From NCBI GenBank assembly GCA_910574455.1, contig CAJSYZ010000011.1, positions 2,604,001 to 2,668,000 on the forward strand: a stretch of 64,000 nucleotides of DNA, given 5' to 3'. The notes beneath the pieces are model-generated. The model did no database searches. It saw only the letters and a program-made list of their open reading frames with translations, and was not told where the DNA came from. Positions within the stretch are counted from its first letter, which is position 1. Each line of letters begins with the position of its first letter. This stretch comes from Trichaptum fuscoviolaceum. Its lineage: Eukaryota; Basidiomycota; Agaricomycetes; Hymenochaetales; Trichaptaceae. Below are positions 50,251-59,570 of this stretch, in pieces. Made by a program: the position numbers and the translations under genes.

Positions 50251-51019
50251 ATTACTTCATCTTAGATATCGTTCAAGTAGTCATGTCCTATTCCTCGACA
50301 AACACCTCTGTGCCACCACCATTGCCGCCGAAACGGAGATCGCTCGGTTTCAATATGCAGAATAAGTCGATTATCGGCCGACAGCGCAATCCCCCCAGCT
50401 CTAAGGACAAGAAACGCCCTTCATTTAAACTACTTCTTCCATAGCGGATTGGGATGCATTGATCCCATTTCCCACATTGGCATGGTTCCGGTTTCGAGTT
50501 GTATCCAGGGATGACTGATTGTATGACGGCTTACTCGTGGCTTTGCCTTCTAGAGCTGATGGAACAGCTTCTTGTGCAGTGGGCTATGTCTTCCTGACTT
50601 CTTCGGAGTTAACCTGACTCACTTTCTTGTTTGTTTGTGCATAAAATGAAAAGAAGCCTCATAATCGAGTCATCTAGAAGAAATCCTTCTTATCTCCTGT
50701 CAGTTCAGCTTGAGGTTTATCCGAGCCATAGTATAATGCACTGATAGATTCCTCTCTTCTTTTCCCAGAAGAATAAGGCATCAGAAAAATGCGTGCAAGA
50801 GCTTTGTATAAATGTGAACTCGGAGTGGGTGTCGCCCCTCCCCGCCACCCACCCACCCATTCAACCCTTCGCCATGAACTTTTATCACATTCTGTTGGGG
50901 CTCCACATGCTCCTATTGATTGACCATGCTGTGCTTCGAGTACGCATCGCGCGAAGACTTCCTTGGACACAAAGGAGGATATCTAGGATGCAAAAAATCG
51001 TGCTTACTTTCCATTTCCT
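50251..51019. other. Spacer before the exonuclease gene
   Basis: The first ~200 bases still contain fragments resembling the BCS1-like tail (LAKQLTTQIANSS). Beyond that I see no coding gene. The 5' exon(s) and promoter of the exonuclease gene probably lie around 50850-51020, but I could not fix the start codon. Confidence 0.35.
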
Positions 51020-51373
51020 CTCAAAATCACTGCACTGACTTTTTGCCAGCTTCACAAACAGATGCAACATCTCCTCGACTACCTGGGGGTTCCGCCAACG
51101 CCTCTTCTTCAACTTCGCAGTTATACACTCGGACCTCTTGTTCCTGAAGTATGTCTGACCACCGCGACGATGGAGAATGCCGTAGACGTCATCTATGCTT
51201 CCTTGCCGGATGCCCCGGAACGACGCTTCGTTGCCCTCGACATTGAATGGGCGAGTAACGTACCAGGACTATATCGCGTGGACCTCATCCAACTCGCGGT
51301 TCAGCAACATGTGTTCCTCCTCCGGACTCATCTACTTAATGCTCTTCCCCCAAGATTGGAACAATTATTAGGT
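51020..51373 (+). pseudogene. DEDDy 3'-5' exonuclease gene, 5' part (split by retrotransposon)
   Basis: The plus-strand frame encodes the N-terminal half of an RNase H-fold 3'-5' exonuclease of the WRN/RNase D type. Exo I is present as FVALDIEWA (D and E), followed by YRVDLIQLAVQQHVFLLRTH. The frame is interrupted at 51373, after LEQLLG, by a complete LTR retrotransposon and resumes in frame at 57701. The target duplication TAGGT (51369-51373 / 57696-57700) marks the insertion. The true start is upstream and unresolved. The gene is neighbour to a decayed BCS1-like gene on the same strand. Confidence 0.82.
51369..51373. repeat. Target site duplication, left copy
   Basis: TAGGT immediately before the left LTR. 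The same five bases follow the right LTR at 57696-57700. A 5-bp duplication is typical for Ty3/gypsy insertion and shows that the two LTRs belong to one event. Confidence 0.93.
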
Positions 51374-51953
51374 TGTTACAACACAGAGTGGTTCTATGCG
51401 TTCTCAGGACCTCGGACAACGTAAATCGGACGATCAGCGGCTATGCGAAGCGGTTCCACACTCTGGGAAGCACTTGACAAGTCAATTAAGCTATTCTACA
51501 CATCAGAAGCACAAATATAACGTCACCTGGGAAGCACTTGACAAGAGGCCAAAAGTGGAGTGCTTCTCAGGCGGACGGGCGCTTTTGGCAAGCGCAGGAG
51601 GAACTATACAGTTCCTCCAAGCCACCGTCCGTACGGACCCGTGGTCCGATCCGAATTTGAAATACAAATAGAAAGATGAATAAGCATCGCTGGCGCGCCG
51701 GGTTTGAACCCAAGCGCACCAAAAGGTGTCCGTTAGTGAATAGAATGAAAAGAAACAATAATCCCGTGTGCAGACAGATGCAAAGGTGTACGCGCCGTAC
51801 GGGCTTCGTACCGAGCGCGTACCGCTGACCGTACGAGACCGTACGAGTGTCTCGTACGATGTCAGGAATCGAAAGTAAATAAAAACATCAGTAAATCATA
51901 AGTAAACGGAAAATAAAAGAAAACAATAAGTAAATCCGTGGCGATTCCTGACA
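51374..51953 (-). repeat. 3' LTR of the chromovirus
   Basis: 580 bp, matching 57116-57695 with no differences noticed. It contains a dense patch of CGTAC/GTACG words (51785-51860) and the perfect palindrome GGGTTTGAACCC near 51700. The U3 promoter and polyadenylation signals could not be placed by eye. Confidence 0.95.
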
Positions 51954-51967
51954 TTACCCCCCTCCAA
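51954..51967 (-). promoter_or_regulatory. Polypurine tract
   Basis: On the minus strand the bases just 5' of the 3' LTR read TTGGAGGGGGGTAA. A purine run in this position is the usual primer for plus-strand DNA synthesis of LTR elements. It supports the assignment of orientation. Confidence 0.75.
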
Positions 51968-52010
51968 GGACGCTGCTAAACAGCGTGCGTGTTCGTACCG
52001 ATCCGTACGG

Positions 52011-55000
52011 TCACCGTACCGCCAATGGGTATTTGCGATGGAAAGCACGAATTCGAGCTTGTGCGTGTTCCATATTAGCCGCGTCGAGCCAGGTATCTTC
52101 GTCCGACTGGTAACCCTTCCATCGAACCAAATACTGAAGTTTCTGCGTACGGCCCGTACGACGCGAGTTCAGTATCTCCTGAACTTCGTACTCAATGTCC
52201 CCATTGATTGGTACGGGCTCGGGAGGGTTCTGTACGCGTCCGGGGATCGTGTCCGACTGGTACTTGGTCAGGAGCGAGACATGGAAGACTGGGTGCACCT
52301 TCATTGAAGCTGGAAGTTTCAGCTCATAGTTTAGCGGACTTAGCTTTCGTACGACCTCGTACGGACCGAGTCGACGATGGTTGAGCTTCCTCGCACCTGG
52401 CAAGGCTATATTGCGAGCCTCGAGCCAGACACGATCACCTGGTTCGATGTCCGGTACGTCCGTACGGTGCTGGTCGTAGTAGCGCTTCATACGATCCGCA
52501 GCAACTTCCAACGCGGCCTGGGCATCGTCCTGAGCCTTCTTCAGCATGTCTAGACGGTCATCAGCTGCTGGTACGGTCGAAAGACCCGTACTCGGTACGA
52601 TGGCGAACCCGGGCTCGTACCCGTACAACAGCGCGAACGGCGAGGTCCGAGTGGCTGAATGCGCACGAGTGTTGTGCGCAAACTCGGCCATAGGCAGCAG
52701 CCGAGCCCAGTTCTCCTGCCGAACATCTGTGAAGGCTCGAAGATACTGTTCGAGCTCCTGATTTACTCGTTCGGTCTGACCGTCAGTCTGAGGGTGGAAA
52801 GAAGTCGAAGTAGCACCTTTAATACCAAGACACTTGAAGAACTCCTTCATGAAGCGTGATACAAACTGGGGCCCTCGGTCCGAGATGATTTTTCGAGGCG
52901 TACCATGGTGTTTCCAAACCTCGGACACGAACAGTTCGGCCGTACGAGTCGAGTCGATGTCGGACGTCGTTGGTACGAAGTGCGCCTGCTTGGTGAGCCG
53001 GTCAACCACCACAAAGATCGCGTCGAAACCCTCAGACGGTGGCAGCTGCGTGATAAAGTCGCAGGAGATGGTCTGCCATGGTCCGGACGGTACCTCGTTC
53101 GGTTCGAGCGGTCCGACGGGTCTTTGGGGAATATTCTTGGTGCGCATACAGGTATCGCACCCGGACACGTACCGCTCGACAAAAGAAGACATCCCTGGCC
53201 ACCAATAGTTGCGACTCACCAGCTCGTACGTCTTCCACCGTCCGGGGTGTCCCACCGGCAGAGAATCATGATGTAATTTCACAATATCTCGCCGAATTTC
53301 CTCGTCCTTCGGTACATAGACCTTCCCTCGGTACAGCAGTAGTCCATCCTCCGTGTTCCAGTCCTCCAACTCCTTCTTCAAGGACACAGGGGCCTTCCCT
53401 TTCAGTGCCTCGATCGCCTCTACCAATTCCTCATCCCAACTCTTCGAACTCCGGATCCTTCGCAACAACGCCGTGTCCCCCTCGAGCCGTACCATGCCTC
53501 GACGCATCGCGTGCAGGCGAAACAAGTCTCTGTCCAACAGAGTCCGGTTCGTGTTGTCCGGACCATTTGGTTCGAGGTCGGTACGACGTGACATCGCGTC
53601 TGGCTTGCCCCCAAGCCGGCCAGGGCGATGTCGGATCGTGAAGTCGAACCGACTGAGAAAAATACTCCAGCGAGCTTGTCTGCGAGTGAGATTGCGAGCT
53701 TCAGAGAAGTAGAGCAGGTTCTTGTGGTCCGAGACAACGTCGATCTTGTGTGGAGACCCTTCGAGATAATGTCTCCACTCGTCGAGCGACCGTACGATAG
53801 CCAGTAGCTCCTTATCATAGATCTCATAGTTTCGCTCCGCATCATTTAGCGATTTCGAGTAGAAAGCCACCGGATGAATCGTACCGTCCGTACCGACCTG
53901 CGACAGTACTGCACCTGTCGCAAAGTCAGAAGCGTCACACTCAAGAATAAATGGTTTCTCGAGGTCAGGCATGGCCAGTACCGGTGCTTGAGTGAATCGA
54001 CGCTTCAACTCGTCGAACGAGGCTTGTTGTCTCGTACCCCACTCGAACCGGACGTCCTTTCGAAGCAGTTCGGTCATAGGCCGTACGATCCGGGAGTAAT
54101 CCTCGATAAACCGGCGATAGAAGTTAGCAAAGCCAAGGAAGGCTTGAATATCCTTGACCTTTGCAGGTGTAGGCCACTCCAGAACCGCACTGACCTTGGC
54201 CGGGTCCATCGAAACCGTACCGGCTCCGATAACCATGCCTAGGTATTCCACAGAAGACTGGTGGAACTTACACTTCTCCGGCTTGACAAACAGGTCGTGC
54301 TTCTCGAGCCGTTCGAGTACGGTACGAACGTGCTCGACATGATCTTCCTCATTCTCCGAGAAAATCAGCAAATCGTCAAGATAGATGATCACAATCACCC
54401 CATTCAGATCTTTGAAGATGTCGTTCATCATGTGCTGGAACGTCGCCGGAGCATTGGTGAGTCCGAAGGTCATCACCGTCGGTTCGAAGTGGCCTTCCTG
54501 CGTACGAAAGGCCGCTTTCCACTCGTCTCCTTCCTTCATCCGTACGTTGTGGTACCCGGATCGAAGGTCTAAGGTCGTAAACACCTTTGCTTTCTTCAAG
54601 GCATCGACTAGCTCAGTGGTGAGAGGCAGTGGATACCTGTTCTTCACAGTCATCGCATTGAGCTTGCGATAATCTACCACCATGCGCAGCGAACCGTCCT
54701 TCTTCTTGATAAAGAAAACCGGAGCCGCAGCCGGAGACTTGGAGGGTCGAATGTACCCCTTCCTCAAGTTCTCCTCGATGAATTCCTTCAGCGCCGTACG
54801 CTCGTTCGGCGCCATGGGGTAGATCTTGCTGTAAGAAGGTACCGCACCCGGTACGAGGTCGATAGCATGGTCGTACGGTTTACGGGTGGGGAGGCGTTCT
54901 GCCCGGTCCTTCGAGAAGACTTTGGCGAAATCGCGGTACTGCGGCGGTACGAGTTCTTCGAACGACTTCTCGCCTTCCTTCACTGCAGTCTTCTCAGCGA

Positions 55001-55826
55001 TTGCCTGAGACCAGGTGTACGAAGCGGCGATCCGCTGTGCGAAATCCGGGTCATCCGTGACAAAGAATTCCTCAGAATCGTGATAAACATCCCAATACTT
55101 CTCAGAATACCGGAAGCCTGGCGGAACCTTATCTCTTTCGCTAACCTGTTCGTCCGTACCACCCGAGTCGTACGGTTCGTCCTCGAGCTCAGCTACCGTC
55201 ACTCGAGTTCGAGGAGGTGGCCGAGGCTTCGCGCGGCGTGCGCGGTTCGAGGTCTCCGTACGAGCCGTGCGCACTGCGTCTGACTCCGGGGGACCTTCCA
55301 TCTGAAACTCCGTACGGTCCGTACGAGGCTGACAGGCCTTCACACAGCGCGTAAAGGTCATCTGGTCGTTCGCCCAGTCGATCTCTGGGTTGTGGAGTCG
55401 CAGCCAGTCGACCCCAATAATCAGGGGATAGTCCCCAATGTCCGCCACCACTGCAGTCACGTTCTCAGTGTGCGATCCGACCGTTAAACTAATCGGCACT
55501 TCATCTGTGAGCCAGCCCACATTGTTCAAGGAGTTGTCGGCATTGTACAACCGCGTACGAGGGACCAAGGGTCTCGTACGGAGCCCGAACCGTTCGACAA
55601 CCGTACGGTTAATAAATATCGATGAGGCCCCACTGTCTAAGAAGGCTCTCATCCTTAAAATCTTTCTGCCATCGCTGACTCTCACAGGAAAACGAATGAA
55701 CCGGCGCAACTTCTTGTCTATTGACTGTATACTAGTAGACATAGAAGGGACTGGGACATCATTTTCTAAACAAGAGAATCGGTTATGGGTCTCGAGCGGC
55801 GCGATGATGCGCTGAGACCCTAGTTG
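52011..55826 (-). CDS. pol: Chromovirus pol (PR-RT-RH-IN-chromodomain)
   Basis: The frame is open from the gag stop region to 52011. An internal ATG at 55742 would give 1243 residues. Numbered from that ATG, the aspartic protease motif DSGASS is at residue 36. Next come the RT core (MVVDYRKLNAM, then the YLDD box in IIYLDDLLIFS), RNase H (ILECDASDFATGAVLSQ), the integrase HHCC zinc region (LHHDSLPVGHPGRW ... CDTCMRTK) and the integrase DDE core (CDFITQLP, IISDRGPQF, QTDGQTERVNQEL). A C-terminal chromodomain (LQYLVRWKGYQSDEDTWL) ends the protein. All these key residues are present and I see no stop or shift, so the protein looks functional. Pol is in the -1 frame relative to gag and overlaps its end, so it is most likely made by frameshifting rather than from its own ATG. 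Confidence 0.96.
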   Translation of the reverse strand, partial: QLGSQRIIAPLETHNRFSCLENDVPVPSMSTSIQSIDKKLRRFIRFPVRVSDGRKILRMRAFLDSGASSIFINRTVVERFGLRTRPLVPRTRLYNADNSLNNVGWLTDEVPISLTVGSHTENVTAVVADIGDYPLIIGVDWLRLHNPEIDWANDQMTFTRCVKACQPRTDRTEFQMEGPPESDAVRTARTETSNRARRAKPRPPPRTRVTVAELEDEPYDSGGTDEQVSERDKVPPGFRYSEKYWDVYHDSEEFFVTDDPDFAQRIAASYTWSQAIAEKTAVKEGEKSFEELVPPQYRDFAKVFSKDRAERLPTRKPYDHAIDLVPGAVPSYSKIYPMAPNERTALKEFIEENLRKGYIRPSKSPAAAPVFFIKKKDGSLRMVVDYRKLNAMTVKNRYPLPLTTELVDALKKAKVFTTLDLRSGYHNVRMKEGDEWKAAFRTQEGHFEPTVMTFGLTNAPATFQHMMNDIFKDLNGVIVIIYLDDLLIFSENEEDHVEHVRTVLERLEKHDLFVKPEKCKFHQSSVEYLGMVIGAGTVSMDPAKVSAVLEWPTPAKVKDIQAFLGFANFYRRFIEDYSRIVRPMTELLRKDVRFEWGTRQQASFDELKRRFTQAPVLAMPDLEKPFILECDASDFATGAVLSQVGTDGTIHPVAFYSKSLNDAERNYEIYDKELLAIVRSLDEWRHYLEGSPHKIDVVSDHKNLLYFSEARNLTRRQARWSIFLSRFDFTIRHRPGRLGGKPDAMSRRTDLEPNGPDNTNRTLLDRDLFRLHAMRRGMVRLEGDTALLRRIRSSKSWDEELVEAIEALKGKAPVSLKKELEDWNTEDGLLLYRGKVYVPKDEEIRRDIVKLHHDSLPVGHPGRWKTYELVSRNYWWPGMSSFVERYVSGCDTCMRTKNIPQRPVGPLEPNEVPSGPWQTISCDFITQLPPSEGFDAIFVVVDRLTKQAHFVPTTSDIDSTRTAELFVSEVWKHHGTPRKIISDRGPQFVSRFMKEFFKCLGIKGATSTSFHPQTDGQTERVNQELEQYLRAFTDVRQENWARLLPMAEFAHNTRAHSATRTSPFALLYGYEPGFAIVPSTGLSTVPAADDRLDMLKKAQDDAQAALEVAADRMKRYYDQHRTDVPDIEPGDRVWLEARNIALPGARKLNHRRLGPYEVVRKLSPLNYELKLPASMKVHPVFHVSLLTKYQSDTIPGRVQNPPEPVPINGDIEYEVQEILNSRRTGRTQKLQYLVRWKGYQSDEDTWLDAANMEHAQARIRAFHRKYPLAVR

Positions 55827-57019
55827 AAACCCGATTCCTTCGAGAGGTGCGCCATAAGGACTTTGGCAGCATCAGAAACAGAGATTGGGTGTTCGGTCGT
55901 ACCGCTCGGTACGAGGGGGGTCTCGTCCGAGACGTCAGAGATCGAAGCAGTGGGAGCTGGGGCCGGTACTTGGGGTGTCGAGGCCGTACTGACGTTCGTA
56001 CGGTTCGAGGTATTAGACGCGTGGCGCTTGGGGCACTTGGCGGACATATGACCTTTCTCGCCACAGTGGAAGCATAACCCCTTGCGCAGCGCCTCTTCCC
56101 TACTGATCTGGTCCACCTCCATCGCGTTCGGATCACGGTGGCTCGAGCCGGTACGAGGCTGGTTCGAGTTCGACGTCTGACGCGTCTGGAAAGCAGTTCC
56201 AGTGCGCTGAGGGATGGGGTTGGTACGAGTTGTGGCACGGATGGCTCGCAGCTCATCATCGTAGACACAACAGGCCTTCACATACCCATCAAAGTCCTCA
56301 GGCATCTTCTTGAGCGTCAGGTCCGTACGAAAACGGTTCGAAAGTCCGTACCGGAACCAAGCAATCCATGGTTTATCGTCAGCAACCCACTTGGTCTTGA
56401 CCTTGAGAGCCCTGTAGCGAGCAGCATACTCAGCCACGGTTCCAGTCTGCCTGAGAGCCATAATTTCGTTCTCAGCAGCAGCAACAGCATCAGCTTCACC
56501 ATATCCAGCAGCCAGAGACTCCAAGAAAGTGTCCAACTTGTCGAAAATGGCGACCGGCTCGCCCTTGTGGATCGAGTCCATGTAGGGACGCACCCACTCG
56601 TCTGCAGGGCCTCGAAGGTAAGTCGCAGCGAACTGGCACTTCGTACGCTCGTCCGGGAACTCGTGCGGGCGCATAGAGATGTAGTTCCGTACCTGACCGG
56701 ACCAAGCTTCGTACGAAAGCTTGTCCTTGTCCGCGGCATCGCCCTTGGGGCCGTAAAACAAGCCTGGGGGTGGAATCTTCGGACCCTTCGTACCGCGCGG
56801 TTCGGCGACGCGCGTTTCGAGCGCTCCCTTCAAGTATGCATTCTGCTGAAGTAACTGATCGATCTGCTCCCTCCAGGGGGCCATATACTGGTTCAGCATA
56901 GCCTGAGTCGCCTCATCCATAGTTGGGGGTTGTGGGGGTATGGGTGCCTGCACGGGTGCGACGGGGGGCGCTCCAGGAGGGCCTCCGGGCGCAGGAACAG
57001 GCGGTGTAGTGTTCTGCAT
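55820..57019 (-). CDS. gag: Chromovirus gag
   Basis: A 399-residue frame with a Pro/Gly-rich N-terminus, a capsid-like retrotransposon gag region in the middle (YEAWSGQVRNYISMRP ... FAATYLRGPADEW) and one CCHC zinc knuckle, CFHCGEKGHMSAKC, near residue 310. It forms the particle and binds the element RNA. The frame ends in TAG at 55820-55822, nine bases after the start of a GGGTTTC slippery heptamer, from which pol can be reached by a -1 shift. The start ATG at 57017-57019 lies about 100 bases inside the 5' LTR boundary. Confidence 0.94.
   Translation of the reverse strand: MQNTTPPVPAPGGPPGAPPVAPVQAPIPPQPPTMDEATQAMLNQYMAPWREQIDQLLQQNAYLKGALETRVAEPRGTKGPKIPPPGLFYGPKGDAADKDKLSYEAWSGQVRNYISMRPHEFPDERTKCQFAATYLRGPADEWVRPYMDSIHKGEPVAIFDKLDTFLESLAAGYGEADAVAAAENEIMALRQTGTVAEYAARYRALKVKTKWVADDKPWIAWFRYGLSNRFRTDLTLKKMPEDFDGYVKACCVYDDELRAIRATTRTNPIPQRTGTAFQTRQTSNSNQPRTGSSHRDPNAMEVDQISREEALRKGLCFHCGEKGHMSAKCPKRHASNTSNRTNVSTASTPQVPAPAPTASISDVSDETPLVPSGTTEHPISVSDAAKVLMAHLSKESGFN
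55826..55832 (-). promoter_or_regulatory. -1 ribosomal frameshift site at the gag-pol junction
   Basis: On the minus strand the gag codons read TCG GGT TTC AAC TAG. The heptamer G GGT TTC fits the X XXY YYZ rule for -1 slippage. Moving back one base at this point continues as CAA CTA GGG, which is the open pol frame. A downstream stem-loop or pseudoknot, usually within 5-9 bases, was not modelled. Confidence 0.8.
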
Positions 57020-57115
57020 CGTACGGGCGTTCGAGCGAAGCGAGCGTCGGCAGAATGGTTCGAACGGTACGAGTTTTTTCGCGCGAGGTAGTGAGAAAAA
57101 AGACTTTTGGCCTAA

Positions 57116-57695
57116 TGTTACAACACAGAGTGGTTCTATGCGTTCTCAGGACCTCGGACAACGTAAATCGGACGATCAGCGGCTATGCGAAGCGGTTCCA
57201 CACTCTGGGAAGCACTTGACAAGTCAATTAAGCTATTCTACACATCAGAAGCACAAATATAACGTCACCTGGGAAGCACTTGACAAGAGGCCAAAAGTGG
57301 AGTGCTTCTCAGGCGGACGGGCGCTTTTGGCAAGCGCAGGAGGAACTATACAGTTCCTCCAAGCCACCGTCCGTACGGACCCGTGGTCCGATCCGAATTT
57401 GAAATACAAATAGAAAGATGAATAAGCATCGCTGGCGCGCCGGGTTTGAACCCAAGCGCACCAAAAGGTGTCCGTTAGTGAATAGAATGAAAAGAAACAA
57501 TAATCCCGTGTGCAGACAGATGCAAAGGTGTACGCGCCGTACGGGCTTCGTACCGAGCGCGTACCGCTGACCGTACGAGACCGTACGAGTGTCTCGTACG
57601 ATGTCAGGAATCGAAAGTAAATAAAAACATCAGTAAATCATAAGTAAACGGAAAATAAAAGAAAACAATAAGTAAATCCGTGGCGATTCCTGACA
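57116..57695 (-). repeat. 5' LTR of the chromovirus
   Basis: 580 bp, the transcriptional 5' end of the minus-strand element. It matches the other LTR throughout the segments I compared. The element leader follows at 57115 and contains an A-rich stretch (57096-57103) before gag. Confidence 0.95.
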
Positions 57696-57700
57696 TAGGT
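57696..57700. repeat. Target site duplication, right copy
   Basis: TAGGT directly after the right LTR, equal to 51369-51373. The host exonuclease frame resumes at the next base. Confidence 0.93.
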
Positions 57701-58246
57701 GATGAAACTGTATGGAAAGTGTCAGCAGGAATCGCTGGTACGACAATCCCATTTCTTCTCTCATTATGCGGCATAACTGAACTAATTGGCAGGTGATGCG
57801 ACTCGCATCAGGAATAAATTTGACATTCCCGTATCCTCCTGTGTCGATTTGACAGATTGGGCGCGCTTCGTTTACCCCGATTTCTGGCCAAGAACGCCAA
57901 CTTGGCTCCAGCTGCTTCTGAACCCCCGTCTCTGGTTCAAGTTTCCGCAACCGTTTATAAAGCTGGAGGAGATGGCGGGCAGGCTCCTGCAGACAAACAT
58001 CGAAAAAGATGTCTTGGTCACGATGAGCAATTGGGCCGAAGTTGAGCTGTCGGCTGCTCAAGTCCATTGTAAGTTATCCTTTTCAAGTTGTCACTCAGGC
58101 TGACCATCTTCTCACTTGCATCTGCTCTATTAGATGCGGCAATCGACGCGCACAGCACGTTTGCTGTTGCTTCCGTCTTGAATCAAGATGCCTTGGCCTT
58201 ACCGGATACAATAATCCATCACTTCCCAATGCTCGATATTGAGTAG
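57701..58246 (+). pseudogene. DEDDy 3'-5' exonuclease gene, 3' part
   Basis: The host frame resumes with DETVWKVSAGIAG and crosses a 55-nt intron (57738-57792) into GDATRIRNKF, which holds the Exo II Asp. DLTDWARFVYPDFW and a basic helical stretch follow. A second intron (58069-58133) restores VHYAAIDAHSTF, the Exo III YxxxD motif. The stop is at 58244-58246. With the 5' part, all four DEDD residues and the Tyr are present, so the gene was probably functional until the chromovirus inserted. In WRN-like proteins this domain trims DNA 3' ends, whereas RNase D-like relatives act on RNA. The sequence does not decide between them. Confidence 0.82.
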
Positions 58247-58696
58247 GCTGAGGCCCGTTTGAATAGTGCTAACGGTGTTATCTTGTTGAGTAAATTGTTG
58301 AGTGCATGCTCTTGTCTTCAAAAGTTGCCAGGAGCATCGTGATTGTATCTATTATTGAATTGCTTCTCGTTGAATGATCATTGTAGACTGAGGTTGTCAA
58401 TGGTGTTTGCTGTCGCTTTCAAGATGTCATGAAGATGAAGGTAGCTTGAAATCTCAAAACAGAGGTTCAAGTTCACTTGAGTACAGTAGTGGTAGTAGTA
58501 GTAAATCTCACTTGAGTCTGACTTGCCACCTGATGTACAGCTTCCCTCCTTACGCACTGATTTTGTCCTGAAACGCCGTTTTAAGGCCATCAGGCAGCCA
58601 GGCAACACTTCAGGCAGGCATGACAACGCTTCAACCCATTTAAGGAAGCTCCAGGACGCGCCAGCCGCCGTTAGCAATCTCTGATGTATTACACTT
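58247..58696. other. Spacer with word-array fragment
   Basis: No gene. At 58455-58540 a small patch carries the island vocabulary (GTTCAAGTTCACTTGAG, GTAGTAGTAGTA, CTTGAGTCTGACTTGCCA). The rest is the exonuclease 3' flank and the approach to the palindrome. Confidence 0.45.
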
Positions 58697-59065
58697 GAGC
58701 ACTGAAATCCTGACTTGCATTCTGATGCACTGAGAGACGGCTTGCATCCTGAAACACTCCTTATTTCAGTGAGATAAGGCAATCAGTGTATTTTCAGACG
58801 AAGTAGCGACCCTTCAGACAGGTGCCAGCCAAATCAGGACGCGTCAGTCGCCGTAAGCAAAAGGAAGTTTCCCTGATGCAGGGAAACTACTTTCTGCTTA
58901 TGGCCACTGACGCGTCCTGACGCGTCCTGATTTGGCTGGCACCTGTCTGAAGGGTCGCTACTTCGTCTGAAAATACACTGATTGCCTTAACTCACTGAAA
59001 TAAGGAGTGTTTCAGGATGCAAGCCGTCTCTCAGTACATCAGAGCAAGTCAGGATTTCAGTGCTC
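58697..59065. repeat. Second palindromic repeat, hAT-like tips head to head
   Basis: The arms 58697-58875 and 58879-59065 are near-perfect reverse complements around the 3-base centre ATG. The right arm carries one extra 10-bp unit (GACGCGTCCT) and the outer parts differ by a few bases. The centre reads TTTCCCTG-ATG-CAGGGAAA, so two CAGGG tips face each other. The right arm start (58879-58898) is identical over 20 bases to 35357-35376. Words such as TTTCAGTG, CAGTGCTC and AAATAAGG recur. There are no open frames of note. Confidence 0.9.
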
Positions 59066-59570
59066 TGCCAGTCACGGTGGTGTATTACTACTACTAGTAA
59101 GCACAAGCATGCACAGCCTGAGTTCAAGTCCAATGGTAAGTATAATATATGTTCTTTAAATTAGATATCATCCATGCTCATATACTATCACATCACGGTC
59201 CTTCAATTTGTCGTACTTGTGAGCCACCGTCCAAACAGACACCTAATTGTCCACTTTGCGTACTAAGGGGGCGCCGTACAAGCGTATGTGCGATCCATGA
59301 CAAGGAAGTACGAGTTGGACAAGGAGCTGTCATTGCTTCGTGCGCCGCAATACATCGCACTGCAAACATAATCTTGATGTGGTTAGTCGCCTGTCTGATC
59401 CTCCACTTGCAAGGGTATTTTTCGGCAGTTGTAGCTACAGAGTAGAGCTACTGCCAATGTCCTCATAACATGTACAGACATTTCCCTGAGTCCATGTTGC
59501 AAATCTAAAGAAACCCATAAGCATTGATTATTCAGAAAGAAATCAAACAATTTACACTACAGACAATGCG
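59066..59570. other. 3' flank of the membrane protein gene
   Basis: A short word-array patch (CTACTACTAGTAAG, GCCTGAGTTCAAGT) lies at 59085-59135. A plus-strand open frame at 59149-59445 is Cys-rich but has no start context or domain, and I treat it as chance. The segment probably includes the 3' UTR of the minus-strand gene. Confidence 0.4.

Larger units (their letters stand above)
51374..57695 (-). mobile_element. Complete chromodomain Ty3/gypsy LTR retrotransposon (chromovirus)
   Basis: A 6.3-kb element on the minus strand with two 580-bp LTRs, each starting TGTTACAAC and ending CTGACA as read on the plus strand. It has a 5-bp target duplication (TAGGT), a gag frame with a zinc knuckle and a pol frame in the order protease, reverse transcriptase, RNase H, integrase and chromodomain. 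That domain order and the terminal chromodomain place it among the chromoviruses, which target heterochromatin marks. The LTRs look identical in the parts I compared, and both long frames are open, so insertion is recent and the copy may be active. No TGG-type tRNA primer site is obvious next to the 5' LTR. Its insertion breaks a DEDDy exonuclease gene. Confidence 0.96.

Noticed and set aside
51685..51720. tRNA-like T arm in the LTR (GGGTTCAAACCC plus GGCGCGCC)
   Set aside because: It is a short perfect palindrome with no matching 5' half of a tRNA. It is present in both LTRs and better treated as part of the LTR.
59149..59445. Cys-rich plus-strand frame (CRTCEPPSKQTPNCPLC)
   Set aside because: No start context or domain, and it lies in the 3' flank of a minus-strand gene.
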